The position numbers and the translations under genes were made by a program. Shown in pieces: positions 35,703 to 47,400 of a stretch of 64,000 bases of DNA. The DNA comes from Cephalotus follicularis (Eukaryota; Streptophyta; Magnoliopsida; Oxalidales; Cephalotaceae). The stretch is taken from NCBI GenBank assembly GCA_001972305.1, contig BDDD01002363.1:1-64000 (forward strand), given 5' to 3'. Within the stretch, counting starts at the first letter, position 1. Every line of letters starts with the position of its first letter. Below the pieces are notes generated by a model that worked only from the letters and a program-made list of their open reading frames with translations, was not told the origin of the DNA and searched no databases.

Positions 35703-36943
35703 AACTGGATTCTTCATATTCCCAGAACTCGAACATGCCACCTAGAGCTTCGGATCTACCAGTAGATCCACGTTTCACCATCTCAGATGTAAAACACACC
35801 AGGGATACCAACTCACTACTCAGTGTAACAAGACTTGTAGAGGAGATGCTCGGTCAAGCCACAAGTAAGGATCCAACGAAGTGGAAGCTTGAACCTCACA
35901 GGGAGTACTAACAACTCACCCAGACAGAGTTCACTCGGTGTCTTCCCTTTTCTTCCTTCCTCTTCTTCCTACCTACATCTCACTAACTTCTTTTTTTTTC
36001 CTTCTGCCCAAGGCGCCAGATATATCACTTCAAACACTCTCCCTGACACACGTCCTTTCACATTGGAAATGGTTAGCTTCTTTTATAAGATTCACTTATG
36101 GGCTTAGTTAAAATAAATGACTCTTCTCAACCCACGCGGCTTTGGGCCTTCATATTGCACAAGAAAGGACTCCCAAATGACTCAAGGAAAATAATAAAAT
36201 CCAAACCAGGCCTTAACAAGCAGATGACGAAGAGGATCCTCTGTAAAACCATGCCTGGGAATTACATGTTTGTAGTTGTTTCTTGATAACGCCTTCAGTT
36301 TTCAGTTCCAATACAGTGAGGGCTTTCTAACGGGAATTTGTTTCCCTAGCATCTTTGTATGTTTTCCTTGACAAAAGTGAGAAAGAGAGAGTTTTCGAGC
36401 ACTAGAGCTCAAGTTTCTTCTAAGTGATTTAGTCACTTTCAAGATAAGGTAATGTGTACATGCTCAACCCCATTCCTCGGCCAACTATTGTCTATGATGG
36501 GAAGTCGAGCGAGTCTGCCCCCAGGTCCTACCTGGATCTCCTTTACATAATTGTCTATGATGGTATTTAGGGTTTGAGTGCAGCCGAGCACTATGTACAT
36601 AGCTCTAACCTCCTCGGTCTACTATTGTCTATGATGGGAAGCTGAGCGAGACTATCCCCAGGTCCTACCTGGATCTCCTTTACACTATTGTCTATGATCG
36701 TGTTTAGGGTTTGAGTACAAAAGGAGCTAAGTTGCTATGGTGGAGATTAGAGCCTTTCAGTAAGTCTTCTAGAGGAGGACCTTGTCCTCTGTAGTCATGC
36801 CTTCAGCTTAGATAAGTAAGTAAAGTAAAGAAATAGCAAGTTGAGAGGAGAACCATGGGTTCTTGTCAGATACTACCAATCAGGCTTTGGCCGAGATCAG
36901 CTCAGCTCAGCGCCACTATACACTACAAAAAAAGAGGCCATTT

Positions 36944-37160
36944 GAAACGCACCCTTTTGAAACGGAGCACACGGCCGTTTCAAAAGACTAGCCTTTTGAA
37001 ACGAAAGCTTGTTCCGTTTCAAAAGGAAAGCCTTTTGAAACGGATATGAGTAATCCGTTTCAAAAGGCTATACCTTTTGAAACGGTTATGTGTTTTCCGT
37101 AACAAAAGGCTATAGTCTTTTGAAACGGTTGAATATTTCCGTTTCAAACGGCAAGATGAA
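36944..37160. repeat. Left subterminal repeats of the CACTA element
   Basis: Roughly ten half-units of ttttgaaacgg or its complement ccgtttcaaaa, several paired as hairpins with 10-15-base loops. In En/Spm-type elements such subterminal repeats bind the element's own TNPA-like protein. Confidence 0.9.
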
Positions 37161-37274
37161 ATTATTTTAACATAAGCATTTCGCACGGCACTTCGTCTCT
37201 CTCCTTCGATTTCATCCATTCTAAGCAACCTCTGTCTCTCTCTTTATGAACCCTGGGCAGCGCGATGCCGCCGT

Positions 37275-37432
37275 GGATCGGTGCTTGACTCGTCACGGTA
37301 TTTTGTGCTGAGGATCGAGGACGGGACTGAGAAGCACGCCATCATTGAGCTAGGGTTCGTGGAGAGGAATGAAGCCTTCGATTTCAACGTGGAGAAGCAC
37401 GTTTGGAGAGAGAACGAGGAGGTCAGTGGATC
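37275..37432 (+). pseudogene. Captured NECAP-like exon fragment
   Basis: The translation contains [20 protein letters not shown] followed by [13 protein letters not shown] and a K/R/E-rich tail. This is the PHear-type core of NECAP (adaptin-ear-binding coat-associated) proteins, which act in clathrin-mediated endocytosis. Only the part around one or two exons is present, with no in-frame N-terminus; after about 37430 homology is lost. It sits between the left subterminal repeats and the CACTA interior, as expected for a transduplicated host fragment. Expression as a functional protein is unlikely. Confidence 0.75.
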
Positions 37433-39060
37433 TCCGACACCACTGGGGTCTTCGAGTGTGTGGGCAGCATACCAAGACCACTGGCCATAGGGGAAAGACT
37501 GTTGGTGTTTGATTGTGAAGCTGAGTGGCGTCGGATGGAGTTGTCGCTGTGTTGTTGTCCGATTGTGAAGCTGAAAGAAGGGGCAGTCAACTACGCCGTT
37601 GCAAGTCCTCCAAATTCGTAAGCTACAAATAACAGGTACAATATACGAATTGCATATGCTTGAATTTCATTTTGGGATGGATTGAAAGGGGATTGAATCT
37701 GGGTTTAAGTTTTCTGTCGAACTTCCTCTGCTTCACACAACCAGTCGACGCCATGGTTAAAGGCGTCGATGCTTTGTGTTAATGTGTTTACGCCCTGTGC
37801 AACAGTTGACGGTTTGAGAGTGTTCTATCAACACCTCAAGCGGACTGTCGACGCTTGAGGGAGAGTTGTCAATGTCTAATACTACCTGCCACGCCTTGGC
37901 TAGGAGAGTAGATGTTTGCAGTGACTGGTCCATATACCAGTCAATGCTCTATGGTACAGTTGACGCCTTGAATGTGCAGTTCATTCCTTGAATGTGCAGT
38001 TGACGCCTTGAGTGAGAGGTGCATTTATAGAGGTGGAAGATGGGTTGCACAATTGTTTATTCAAGTTGAGTGTTGATGGGGAAAGGATTATTAGAACTAT
38101 CCATACTATCAATATGAAATAGGTAATTGTCTTTTGTTAATTTCCAAATATTAAGCAAACCTTAGTACTAACCATACTGTCAATATTGTCATGTTTGATG
38201 ACCCGGAGTATAAGCATGCAATTAGTGCATTTATTTTGTATGGTGCAGACATTAGTGTGACATGTCAAATGACTATTAGTCATAAAGCCTTTTCAGTAAC
38301 GAAAGTGTGACATGCCTGAAAATTTTCTAAGCAATTAAAGTTAAGGATTATAGTCATTTGACAAGCTAAAACTCTCACATGGTTTTTTTATGTTTATGTA
38401 GCTACACGCTATCGGATTAGTGCATAGCTCCAATGGTTGACAACTAATAACACTAATAGCAAAGGAGATGATGAAACCCTGGAACTATGTCCATTGAATT
38501 GGAATCTGCACCAGCAACAACAGCATTGAATATAACCAGTCACAGGTATGAGTTTAACTTGCATGTAGCATAGATAAGATAACAAATTCGATCATATCTC
38601 CTCATAAAATTATATGATGAAAATATATTTTTGGTAATCAATAAATTAATTTGAACCTCAATCATTTCGTGGACACGTTCTAAATCTCAAATTTCGGGCT
38701 TTATGATCCTCATAATTCACATATCACAGAAGTAGGCATTCGGTAATGTGGTGGCCATAAGAGAAGTGGGAAGACGAAGTGAAAGCTCATTATTAGAGAT
38801 CTCAAATTTTACAACTTGAGTTAATCATTATGTTAAGTATATAGTAGATTTAATTGACTACAACTGAGTACTAGCATCACCTATGTTACTATGAATGTTG
38901 GTCCTAAATGTTTTCTTCTTGTTACTTGCTTGATAATTACCAAATGTTGGTCCTGCTCAAACTAGCATCACCTATGTTACTTGCTTGACGTTAACATGTT
39001 GTGACATTGTCTTTGTTTGGAACTGTCTTCAGGAAATTTCAATGTCCTGTTTTTTTTTTT
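37433..39060 (+). other. CACTA interior, mostly non-coding
   Basis: After the NECAP-like piece there is a short open stretch to 37621 without recognisable homology. A cluster of GTCGAC-related motifs follows (37743-38010), then AT-rich DNA with no coding signal. Confidence 0.5.
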
Positions 39061-39087
39061 AACAGGAAGCATTTTAATTCTTTACTG

Positions 39088-39155
39088 TTTTTGGCAGTCG
39101 ATTGGTGGATCCATTAACTACAGATTTGAGAAATATGAATACTTTGGCGAAGGTA
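39088..39155 (+). pseudogene. Small exon-like fragment in the CACTA element
   Basis: A T-rich stretch ending ttttggcag precedes an open segment reading SIGGSINYRFEKYEYFGE, followed by ggtatgg, a plausible splice donor. The source gene is not recognised. It is likely part of a captured host segment. Confidence 0.35.
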
Positions 39156-40386
39156 TGGATTCTTGGAAGCATGCTATACTGTGGAATGGTCCTTTTATGA
39201 TGCCGTGATCTGTTGTGATGTCGTGTCTGTGGTACTGGTTGATTGAGGCTGCCTGCTGGTAGCCTACAGGTCTGCCTGCTGTCTTGCGTGCGGGTGGAGC
39301 ATGCTGGGGTCTGTTGGTATGGTCAGTTGGGATGGTCTGCTACTGGTTTGATAAGCTGGTTTGGTATCTGAAGCACAGTTGCTGTGATGGTCTGCTTCAT
39401 GGCTCTGGCGTGAAATTTTTTCACAACTTTGTAATGTCTGTGATATGAGGATGCATGATGGTATCCTGCTGGCAAGCCATTCTCTAGAATCATGAACGCT
39501 GCTTCCTTCCTTGTGTCATGTGGCCTGGTGGTAAGCCTTCAAACCTTATGTAACTTGTTCTATATTAAGTAACCTGTAGTGTTTTTCATGTAAGGTCCGT
39601 CTTGTGTTGGTCTCAACTTGCTGCGTACTGCTACTGCTGTTGGTCTCAACTTGGATGCTCATCGTCAAAAGCACTGGTGCAATGACATTCCCAGTCGTGC
39701 TTAGATTTTCCATTACCTTGAGCTTCACCATCTTCGTTTACCATTGATGCAATGACATTCCCAGTCGTGCTTAGATTTGTGTCGTTGAGTTGCCTGCCCA
39801 TATTCTGTTTTGTGTGGTTATCAGATATCTCTGCTTACTTACTAAATATGGATGACATGGCCTGGCATTGTGTGTGGGCGGGGTTCTTCGCTTGACAAGT
39901 GGAATGGAAACCCCACACTCCCTCATATACATGTCCACATGTAGTGTCCTCCTTCCACCACCAATTCCCTTCCCCATTTTATTGCAAACTATAATAAATT
40001 ATGATATTTCATTGTTTACCTATATTGAAATTTCTATAAGTGGATGATCAGTCTGAAGAGATATTGATATTCTGACCTCAAATTCTTTAGAAAGCTGAAT
40101 GAGAAGACTGAGAATTACATGTTTGGCAAAGTTAACGCTTCAATTGAAGTGTAATTCCTGATGTTTAGCATGTATAAAGCTTAATGAAAGGGTGAAGAGC
40201 TCCCCACTGATAATTCTTGCACCTTTTTTTTTTGTTTAAAAATATTATTTAATTAATTGCTCTCTACTACAGTATTATTATTATGGTCCTGCTGATTCTC
40301 GACTCTGCTAAGAGTTCTTACTGCATGTCTTCTTTGGGAAGATGCCATTTCCTCATTTGATATCCATTTCTTTTGCTTTTCTCTAG

Positions 40387-40560
40387 GTTCAATCTGTCTT
40401 TTAAAGAACAGAGAGATGATGTTGATGGGTTTGAGACAGATATAGATGAAAGTGGCAGGCCTTCCTTTTCTTCAATATCCAAATCAGCTGGTTTTCTAGA
40501 CAAGGAACTTGCTGCCAGTGGGTATACAGCAAGGATCAGGATGACGTTGAAATGGTATCA
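40387..40560 (+). pseudogene. Captured exon of an unrecognised gene
   Basis: A strong acceptor context (ttttgcttttctctag, ending 40386) precedes an open frame with FKEQRDDVDGFETDIDESGR and PSFSSISKSAGFLDKELAAS, a soluble, acidic, serine-rich sequence that looks like real protein rather than random translation. The frame runs on to 40690, but beyond about 40560 it looks intronic. I cannot name the source gene. Position and splice-like edge suggest capture by the CACTA element. Confidence 0.5.
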
Positions 40561-40934
40561 TGAAGCATCTTTTGGTACAATTCGAGTTGTGCGTAATTAT
40601 ACGAGCATGAGTAATGTGTGCATTAGTTTTATCTTAGATTTATCCAATTGTAAAACTTTCCTTTTAAACTTGCTGTTCCATTGTTGTTAATTGGCGTAAA
40701 TAATATGTTGAGTTGCCTGTATCTGTAAGTTAAGGATTCTGAGACTATTTTTGCAGGATTACCTTATACAGATTAGAGACTGACCTTCTAACGAAAGAAG
40801 GGTTACCTTATATAGATTAGAGACTATTTTTGGTACAATTGGACTATTTTTGTTGTTTTACGACTTGATTTCTTGTTAATAGTTTGAATTATACATTGAG
40901 CAAAATAAATGAATTATATTTTTTTTATTTTTTA

Positions 40935-41430
40935 AAACCCTTTTGAAACGGTTAGTGTTAACCGTTTCAAAAGGGTATTTTTTTTTTATTTTTTTTAAAA
41001 CCTTTTGAAACGGATAAACCGTTTCAAAAGGGTACTATTTTTTTATTTTTTAAAACCCTTTTGAAACGGACAAACCGTTTCAAAAGGGTCCTATTGTTTA
41101 TTTTTTAAAACCCTTTTGAAACGAACAAAACGTTTCAAAAGGGTACCCTTTTGAAATGGTGAGAGTCAGCCGTTTCAAAAGGGTCCTATTTTTTATATTT
41201 TATAAAACCCTTTTGAAACGGTTTGTCCATCCGTTTCAAAAGGGTACCCTTTTGAAACGGCAAGTCTAACCGTTTCAAAAGGGTATCCTTTTGAAACAGT
41301 TTGTCCATTTCAAAAGGCTATTGATACGCCACTTTTTTGAAATTCCGTTTTTCCATTTCAAAACCGTTTCAATTGCCCTTTTGAAACGGAAAAATAGGCC
41401 TTTTGAAACGGATTCCATCCGTTTCAAAAG
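40935..41430. repeat. Right subterminal repeats of the CACTA element
   Basis: About a dozen inverted pairs of cccttttgaaacgg and ccgtttcaaaaggg, with short A/T spacers. The pattern is tandem at about 60-70 bp and each unit can fold as a hairpin. This array is about twice as long as the left one. Confidence 0.95.
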
Positions 41431-42840
41431 GCCTGTTTTTTTGTAGTGATAAGGTGGCAACTATACTATGTAAACAGCAAAGCAAAGCACAACAAAGAAA
41501 AGTACTTTCCAAGCTAGTCTTATCCTTCTCAGCACCACAGGCCAAGTTGGATCCTCTTCCAAAGCACTACAGCAAGTCTTTGTTTCATCTCAAGTTTTCT
41601 TCAGCTTTGTAAGTATCTGAGAGCATTAGTTAAGTAGAGCAAACAGTAAGCTTTTCTTTCATGTGCTTTGAGCGTCTCATCATATGTGAGCCATGACATT
41701 TATGATTGTATAGTTATTTTTCCCCAGTAGGGATCCTTACTCATGTTCATGGCATGTTTCCCTTCAACACATTCATTTTAAGTAATGTACCAGAGGATGT
41801 TTTAATCCCATTCCCTTGGTCAGTTGGACTAATCCCCTCATAGATTCTTTTGCAGAGGACCTAGCAGGAGGAGGAGAAGATCCGCCAAAGCAGTAGTAGC
41901 AGCTTAGGAAGGTAGCTTTTTGACCTCGGTATCTTAGATGATGCGGACTAGACATCTAGCATTGCATAGCATTGGGCATTGTTTTGGGTTCCTCTGCCCT
42001 CTTTTTTTGTAGAGTAGCCGAGAGTGTATCTTTTGTATAGAAACTAAGCTTTTGTTGTTGTTTTGTTCATCAGAGGATGTTTTAGTCAGAGGACGAACTT
42101 GTTATGTAATAACACTTTTAGGAAAGTATTTGATGTTTCTAGCCAGTGAAGTAGTTTTACTTTATGTTTTGATGAATGTTTTATGTTGTGAGCTTTATGT
42201 TTTAGGGTTCGTTAGAGGAGCTAGGGTGTCCTCGGATAACATAGCAGAGGATGGCAAGAGTAGATGTTTTGAGTAAGGGGTTTTACCCGAGGAACTGGTA
42301 GTCCTCAGATAAGGAGATAAGGCTTTTCAGTGAGTAAAGACTCTAAGGGGAAGTCCTCGAAAAAAGGTCAGAGGAGACAAGAGAGCCAGAGGTCCAAGGA
42401 CGACTTGATGTTGAAATGCTACAGTGTTCAAGTTAAGCTGTGCGTTTTGAGGCATGGTTTAGTTATATGATGAGAAGTGCAAAGGAGGAAGCTCGCGGAG
42501 GAGGCGTGTCCTCAGGCGTTTAGCAGACCTGAAGTTTAAGTGATCTTGTGAGGAGCATGTGGGTGTTCTCCTTGGGCATAAGTGATGCGACGCATTTTAG
42601 AGTTTGGTCAGCAATGCTGGGGACACAAGCAGGAGAGGAGTTGGATCCACTGCCTCTTTGAGTCCTCTGCCCCGGTTGTCCTGTTAGTTGCACACCCAGC
42701 CCAGGCTTGTCCTTTGGCCTTGTGTAACAGGTCAGAGGATCGACCCTTGTGGTTTTAGCGTAGTTAGTTGAGCTGGCAAGAGCGCCATCTCCGGGCAGGG
42801 CTCATCTTCGGGAGAGGTAGCGGGAACAAGTGGTGTTAGT

Positions 42841-42853
42841 TTTGTTATCAGAG
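42841..42853 (+). promoter_or_regulatory. Decayed E2 primer binding site
   Basis: tttgttatcagag directly follows the aligned LTR end. It resembles ttggtatcagag with one substitution in the core. Confidence 0.6.
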
Positions 42854-42983
42854 TAGTAGGTTTGAGTGTTTCCTTGTGTTTTCTAAGCTAGCTATTTAGT
42901 GGGGTATCATGTTGGGTTGCATTCATGGATTGTATATAGTTGTAACATTTTCATGATATGTTAGTATGTGGTTGTAGAAGGAG

Positions 42984-44345
42984 ATGCCACCTCGAACACG
43001 TAGCGAAGGTCGTGCAGGTCGTGGCAGAGGTCTTGGCAGAGGCAGAGGAAGGGCGATTCCTCGTCAGATAATGGAGCAAGAGGTTCCTATGGAAGTACCA
43101 AAGGAACAAGTGCATGTGGGAGTTTAAGTGCAGGGAGCGGAGCAGGTACCAGAGGAGCAGGTCCCAACAGCACAATCCATTGCCCATACGCCTCCTCCGA
43201 TGCCCGCTAGTGGACCTACAGAGATGATGCAGGCGATGATGACTTGGGTCCAAGCCATGGGTTTGGCCAGACCTCAACCTCTTCCTGTGGAAAGCATGCA
43301 ACGGTTGGGAGCAACATCCTTTGAGGGAACAGGAGACCCCATGGATGCCGATACGTGGTTGAACCACCTTGAAGAGATCTTCATTCAGTTGGAGATAGCA
43401 GAGGACACAACGGCAAGGAATGCGTCTCTCTTTCTTTCAAGAGGTGCACGAAGATGGTGGGATGCTCTTGTAGCTCGGCACCAGAGCTTGGTAGAGATCA
43501 CGTGGGAGAAGTTCAATAAGGAGTTTAGACAGTACTTCTTCCCACCCACTTTCATTAAGGAGAAGAGAAAACAATTTTGGTATCTACGACAAGGTAATGG
43601 GACAGTGTATCAGTATGAGTATAATTTTATGGACTTGTCCAATTTTGTTCCAGCCCTGGTAGCAGATCAAGAGGAGCGATGTCAGAAGTTTCTTGAGGGC
43701 CTTAGACCCGAGATCAGACATATGGTATTCGTTTCTCAATGGTTGGTGTTTGGTCATTTGGTAGAGTCCGCTAAGAGAGTAAAATTGAGGTTGGCAGACC
43801 AGAGGATACATCAGGAGCAAAGTCAAAAGAGATCCACCCCACAATCAGAGCAGGCAAAGAAACCCACCAAGGCTCAGAAATAATGGGGACCTCAGTCCTC
43901 AGGCAACATCTGAGGAGGAACTTCACCGCAAACACAGACGGCTCCAGTTACTACCAGTTTTCAAGGGAGTTCTTATCAAAGCAACAAGGCGCCTCAGCGT
44001 GAATTATGTGGCAAGCTGCATTCAAGAGAATGCAAGAAGGGAAATTCCGCATGTTACAGGTGCGGCGAGGAAGGGCACATAGAGAGAGACTATCCTCGGC
44101 AATCTCTTAGTGAAGCAATGACGCCTGCGACAGTGCCAGTGAAGAAGCAGACCATAGCCAGTGGTATGACCCAATCATCTCAGCCATCAGGAGTGCAGAG
44201 AACGAGTTATATAGCACCCAATACTAGTACAACCAGAGCTAGTGGTAGAAGACCATTGAGCGGACCAGGAGGCCCAGTGAGAGTTTACTCTTTGACCAGG
44301 AGAGAGAACACCACGGCTTTCGAAAATGCTTCGGGTGACTTTTGA
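42984..44345 (+). pseudogene. gag: E2 gag
   Basis: One frame from MPPRTRSEGRAGRGRG to the stop at 44343-44345, broken by three stops (about 43125, 43881 and 43911). The head is Arg/Gly-rich. The retrotransposon capsid domain spans about 43310-43800 (FEGTGDPMDADTWLNHLEEI, ARRWWDALV, TWEKFNKEFRQYFFP, FLEGLRPEIR). A knuckle (CYRCGEEGHIERDYP, last Cys lost) follows near 44055. The domain order is gypsy Gag. Nothing of protease, RT or integrase follows before the polypurine tract. Confidence 0.85.
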
Positions 44346-44456
44346 GTCCTTTTGTATGTTATGTTATAACGTAGTTTTAGCAGAGCAGAGACCGATACAT
44401 GTGAGAGTAGTTTCCTCTGAGGTCTGACATGATAAATTTTGGGAAAAAAATTTCTT

Positions 44457-44469
44457 AAGGTGGGGAGGA
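44457..44469 (+). promoter_or_regulatory. E2 polypurine tract
   Basis: aaggtggggagga immediately precedes the 3' LTR start tgtaacgcc. Confidence 0.85.
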
Positions 44470-47400
44470 TGTAACGCCGCGTAGCTGTTTTTGGAGTCTA
44501 AGAAAAAACTTTTTATATGGACTATAATTTTGTTTTTATGGGCTTTGGACTTAATTGAGTTTAAAAGAAAGTTTAAGTGCTGATTTTGTTATTAGGCCCA
44601 AGTGTAAAGTGTGATTAGTAGAAGTTGGAGGGCTTAATAGCAAAGCCTGTTGAGGAAGATTCCAAGTCCCAAGGTTTAATGATGGCTTTTGTGGAGATTA
44701 GCAAAAAGATATTTTCTTTTTCGTGTTGGCTTTCCCTTAGCTTCGGCAGGTTCGAGTGAGAGAGAGCTCTAGTTCTTCTTCTTCTTCTTCCTTGTCTTTG
44801 ACGAGCGGGAGGAGAACAGCAGTTTGAAGCTTTCCAAGATTAGCGAAGGAGCATCTAGGTGCAGTAGCAGATGAGGAGAAAGAGGAGAAGTTTTCGTCAG
44901 AGGAAGCCAATAAAGAACGCCGCCAAGAACTGTGAGTGAGACATCCATTCTATGTTTATAGTTGTTTCATGATGTTTATTGATAACTCCTTCAGTTTTTA
45001 GTTCCAGTACAGTGAGAGCTTTCTAACGGGAATTTGTTTCCCTAGCGTCTTTGTATGTTTTCCTTGACATAAGAGAGAAAGAGAGAGTTTCTGAGCACTA
45101 GAGCTCAAGTTTCTTCTAAGTGATTTACTCACTTTCCAGATAAGGTAACGTGTACATGCTCAACCCCACTCCTTGGCCAACTATTGTTGTAATAACCGCA
45201 AATTCAATTAATGTATATTGATTCCATGTTTAAAATAAATATACATTTTAATTGAATTATTTGTCCAATTATAATAATTTTGTGATTGGTAAATGCTTGG
45301 AATGAATGGAGATGCAATTTTGGTAAAGTATCAAACTTAAGAAACCCTAAAACAACCATTGACAGCCGACTGCCACAGGGGGACAATCGACTGTCTAAAT
45401 GTGTGGTATGGCAGTCGACTGCGAAGTGAAGGCAGTCGACTGGATCGGTACAGAATAGGTGTTTGTGCATGCCTATGTGACTGAAACGAAAGAGAATGCA
45501 TGGAGGGTAGGTGTCACACGAGACAGAAGATGCCAGAGCATGCAAGAGGGCATGCTTGCATGTCTTCTGTTCACCTGCAACCTGCAAAAACAGAAGAGAA
45601 AGAAGAGAAAGATGAGAAAGAGATAGGAAGGAGAGAGGAAAAGAAGTGCATGTGATGAGGGAAGGAGGAGTTAAAGGACACTAGCGAATTCAAGGATCCT
45701 AAGCCCTATATCAGCTGTGCATGAGCTGAGAGTGAGTGTTAGAAACACTAAAGATTGAGGAGAATTGCTGAAATTGTTGGAGCTTGCATGGAGGATTTGG
45801 AGTAGAGCTCGAAGAAGAAGGACTTGGAAGCTTTGGACTTCTTCTTGATTGAACCTGCTGGTATTAAAAGATTGTAGGTGAAGGGCTTGGAAACACAAAG
45901 AGAAAGATCATTCCAATTACTCTTGGGATAAGCTATTGAGGTAGGGGTAACGATATGTTATGGATGATATATTATGCATATCATGTATGTTATTTTCTGC
46001 ATTGTTGCATACTTTGATTGTATTGGTATTGGATTGTGATATATACAACTGCTACTGCCTGAATTTCTAGGCAGAAGCAGTTGACTGTTCCTCATGACAG
46101 TCGATTGCTCAACCTTATCCAGTCGACTGCTAAGGCAAAGCAGTCGACTACTCAACCCAAGCAGCCGACTATTCTTGAGAGCAGTCGGCTGTCCTGGATA
46201 AAATTTGCTGATATAGGTTCTGTTGGACCTCAATTTTGAATGTAATTAACTTGGCCTCCATATGGATGATTGGAACAGTCAATCTTGGCCTCATACACAA
46301 TTACATTCTAAAACCAAACAACGTATGCACTCCTTGAGAGAGTTGCATAGGAATGACCTTGAAATGCTATTCTTGCGAATCCTTGAATTGCTGCTGCTTT
46401 TGTTGTTGTTACTAAATATGCTGCTGTCATATTAGTATATACTGTTTTGGTGTCATTAAACACCATTACCACTTGTATCTCAATAATTGAAACCAACTAT
46501 GGGCTATGTACCCAAATTACGATATTAACTACCATTTTCAAATGAAAACCTATTTGATTAAAAAAAATTATTGATTTTTCCTCCTACGAGAGGTATCACC
46601 TGTTTGTTCTCCAAAGCGAGAACCATTATTGTATTGATATCGTTTCTCTCCTATGAGATGTACGATAAATGAATTGTTATACGTTCTAAGGAAACAACTT
46701 TTATATTGCATATTGCTGATATATGTAATATTATTATTGAATGCTTGTATTGTTTGTGCTTGTTGCCGGTAGTCGAGTGATGGCTGTGGTCACCGATTAC
46801 GGTAGGGATCCTGAGAGTCAGGAGTTGGCCAGGAGATCTCCAAAACTTATCTGCATTGCATATCTTATTTGTTAAACTACCCGCCAACGCCGGTAGTAAA
46901 TGTTACCTATTCTATCATCCTCGGAGTGCAGGAGATAGTTAGGTAGTGCAAAGTCGAAGCTAGGAGATAGCAGCATGTGACACCTAAACCAGGATGAATT
47001 GATTGTACCCTTGTGCGGTATTCTTGCATATGTATTGTTTATGGCAACTTGGCATGATTGCTTATATATTGGCTCATTTAAATGTTATTTTAAATATAAC
47101 TGTCATACATGTTGCATTCATATATTCCTTAGCATGCATTATCTTCCTACTTAGCCAAGTGAGGACAACGGCTAACCCCTACAATTTCAGATTAAGCGAA
47201 GACGTTTTAAGATTGCTGCTGAAGCTTGGAGAGGTTCTATCTTTCGTTTTAAGGTTGTTATTTTCATGATGTTGTACTATTTTGTATTGAACGGTTCATA
47301 CCTTGTTAATGTTGTGCTTCCGCTTGTAAGGATAATTTATTTGACTTGTACCTGCACGTAGTAAGGGCTGCGTGCGGATGGCTTGTAATTTTATATTCCA

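Larger units (their letters stand above)
33971..36271 (-). mobile_element. Solo LTR with TSD TGTTT
   Basis: tgttt at 33971-33975 and 36267-36271 flank a 2291-bp segment that starts tgtaacgacccgatccc and ends gggaattaca. The E2 3' LTR has the uninterrupted site (tgttt at 44953-44957). The minus strand carries ccgaaccactataaaaa (34293-34309 reversed) with a nearby gtggacgtag, a segment also present in the copia LTR. This suggests a copia-type LTR on the minus strand. No primer site or coding region was found. It contains two tandem arrays. Confidence 0.9.
36918..41451 (+). mobile_element. Non-autonomous CACTA (En/Spm) transposon with TSD ATA
   Basis: cactacaaaaaaagaggcc at 36921 and its inverted partner ending ggcctgtttttttgtagtg at 41448 form ~19-bp terminal inverted repeats with one mismatch. 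The 3-bp duplication ata occurs at 36918-36920 and 41449-41451. The 4528-bp interior has no recognisable transposase. Both ends carry dense subterminal ttttgaaacgg repeats in both orientations. It contains captured gene-like fragments (NECAP-like exon at 37275, an unrecognised exon at 40387, a small one near 39088). The E2 3' LTR has the empty site at 47951-47960. Confidence 0.95.
33485..42840 (+). mobile_element. E2 5' LTR, split by a solo LTR and a CACTA transposon
   Basis: Three pieces, 33485-33975, 36267-36920 and 41449-42840, align in order with the 3' LTR. The start is mutated (tctaacgcc for tgtaacgcc) and so is the end (ttagt for tcaca). A (ttc)n run lies at 33795. Two copies of a ~137-bp unit starting attgtctatgatgggaag lie between 36487 and 36720. 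Confidence 0.9.

Noticed and set aside
40373-40690. The whole 105-residue frame as a gene
   Set aside because: Only the part after the splice acceptor at 40386 looks protein-like; the rest appears intronic and there is no start context.
43128-44345. E2 gag as a domesticated host gene
   Set aside because: It contains three in-frame stops and is flanked by its own LTRs, primer site and polypurine tract.
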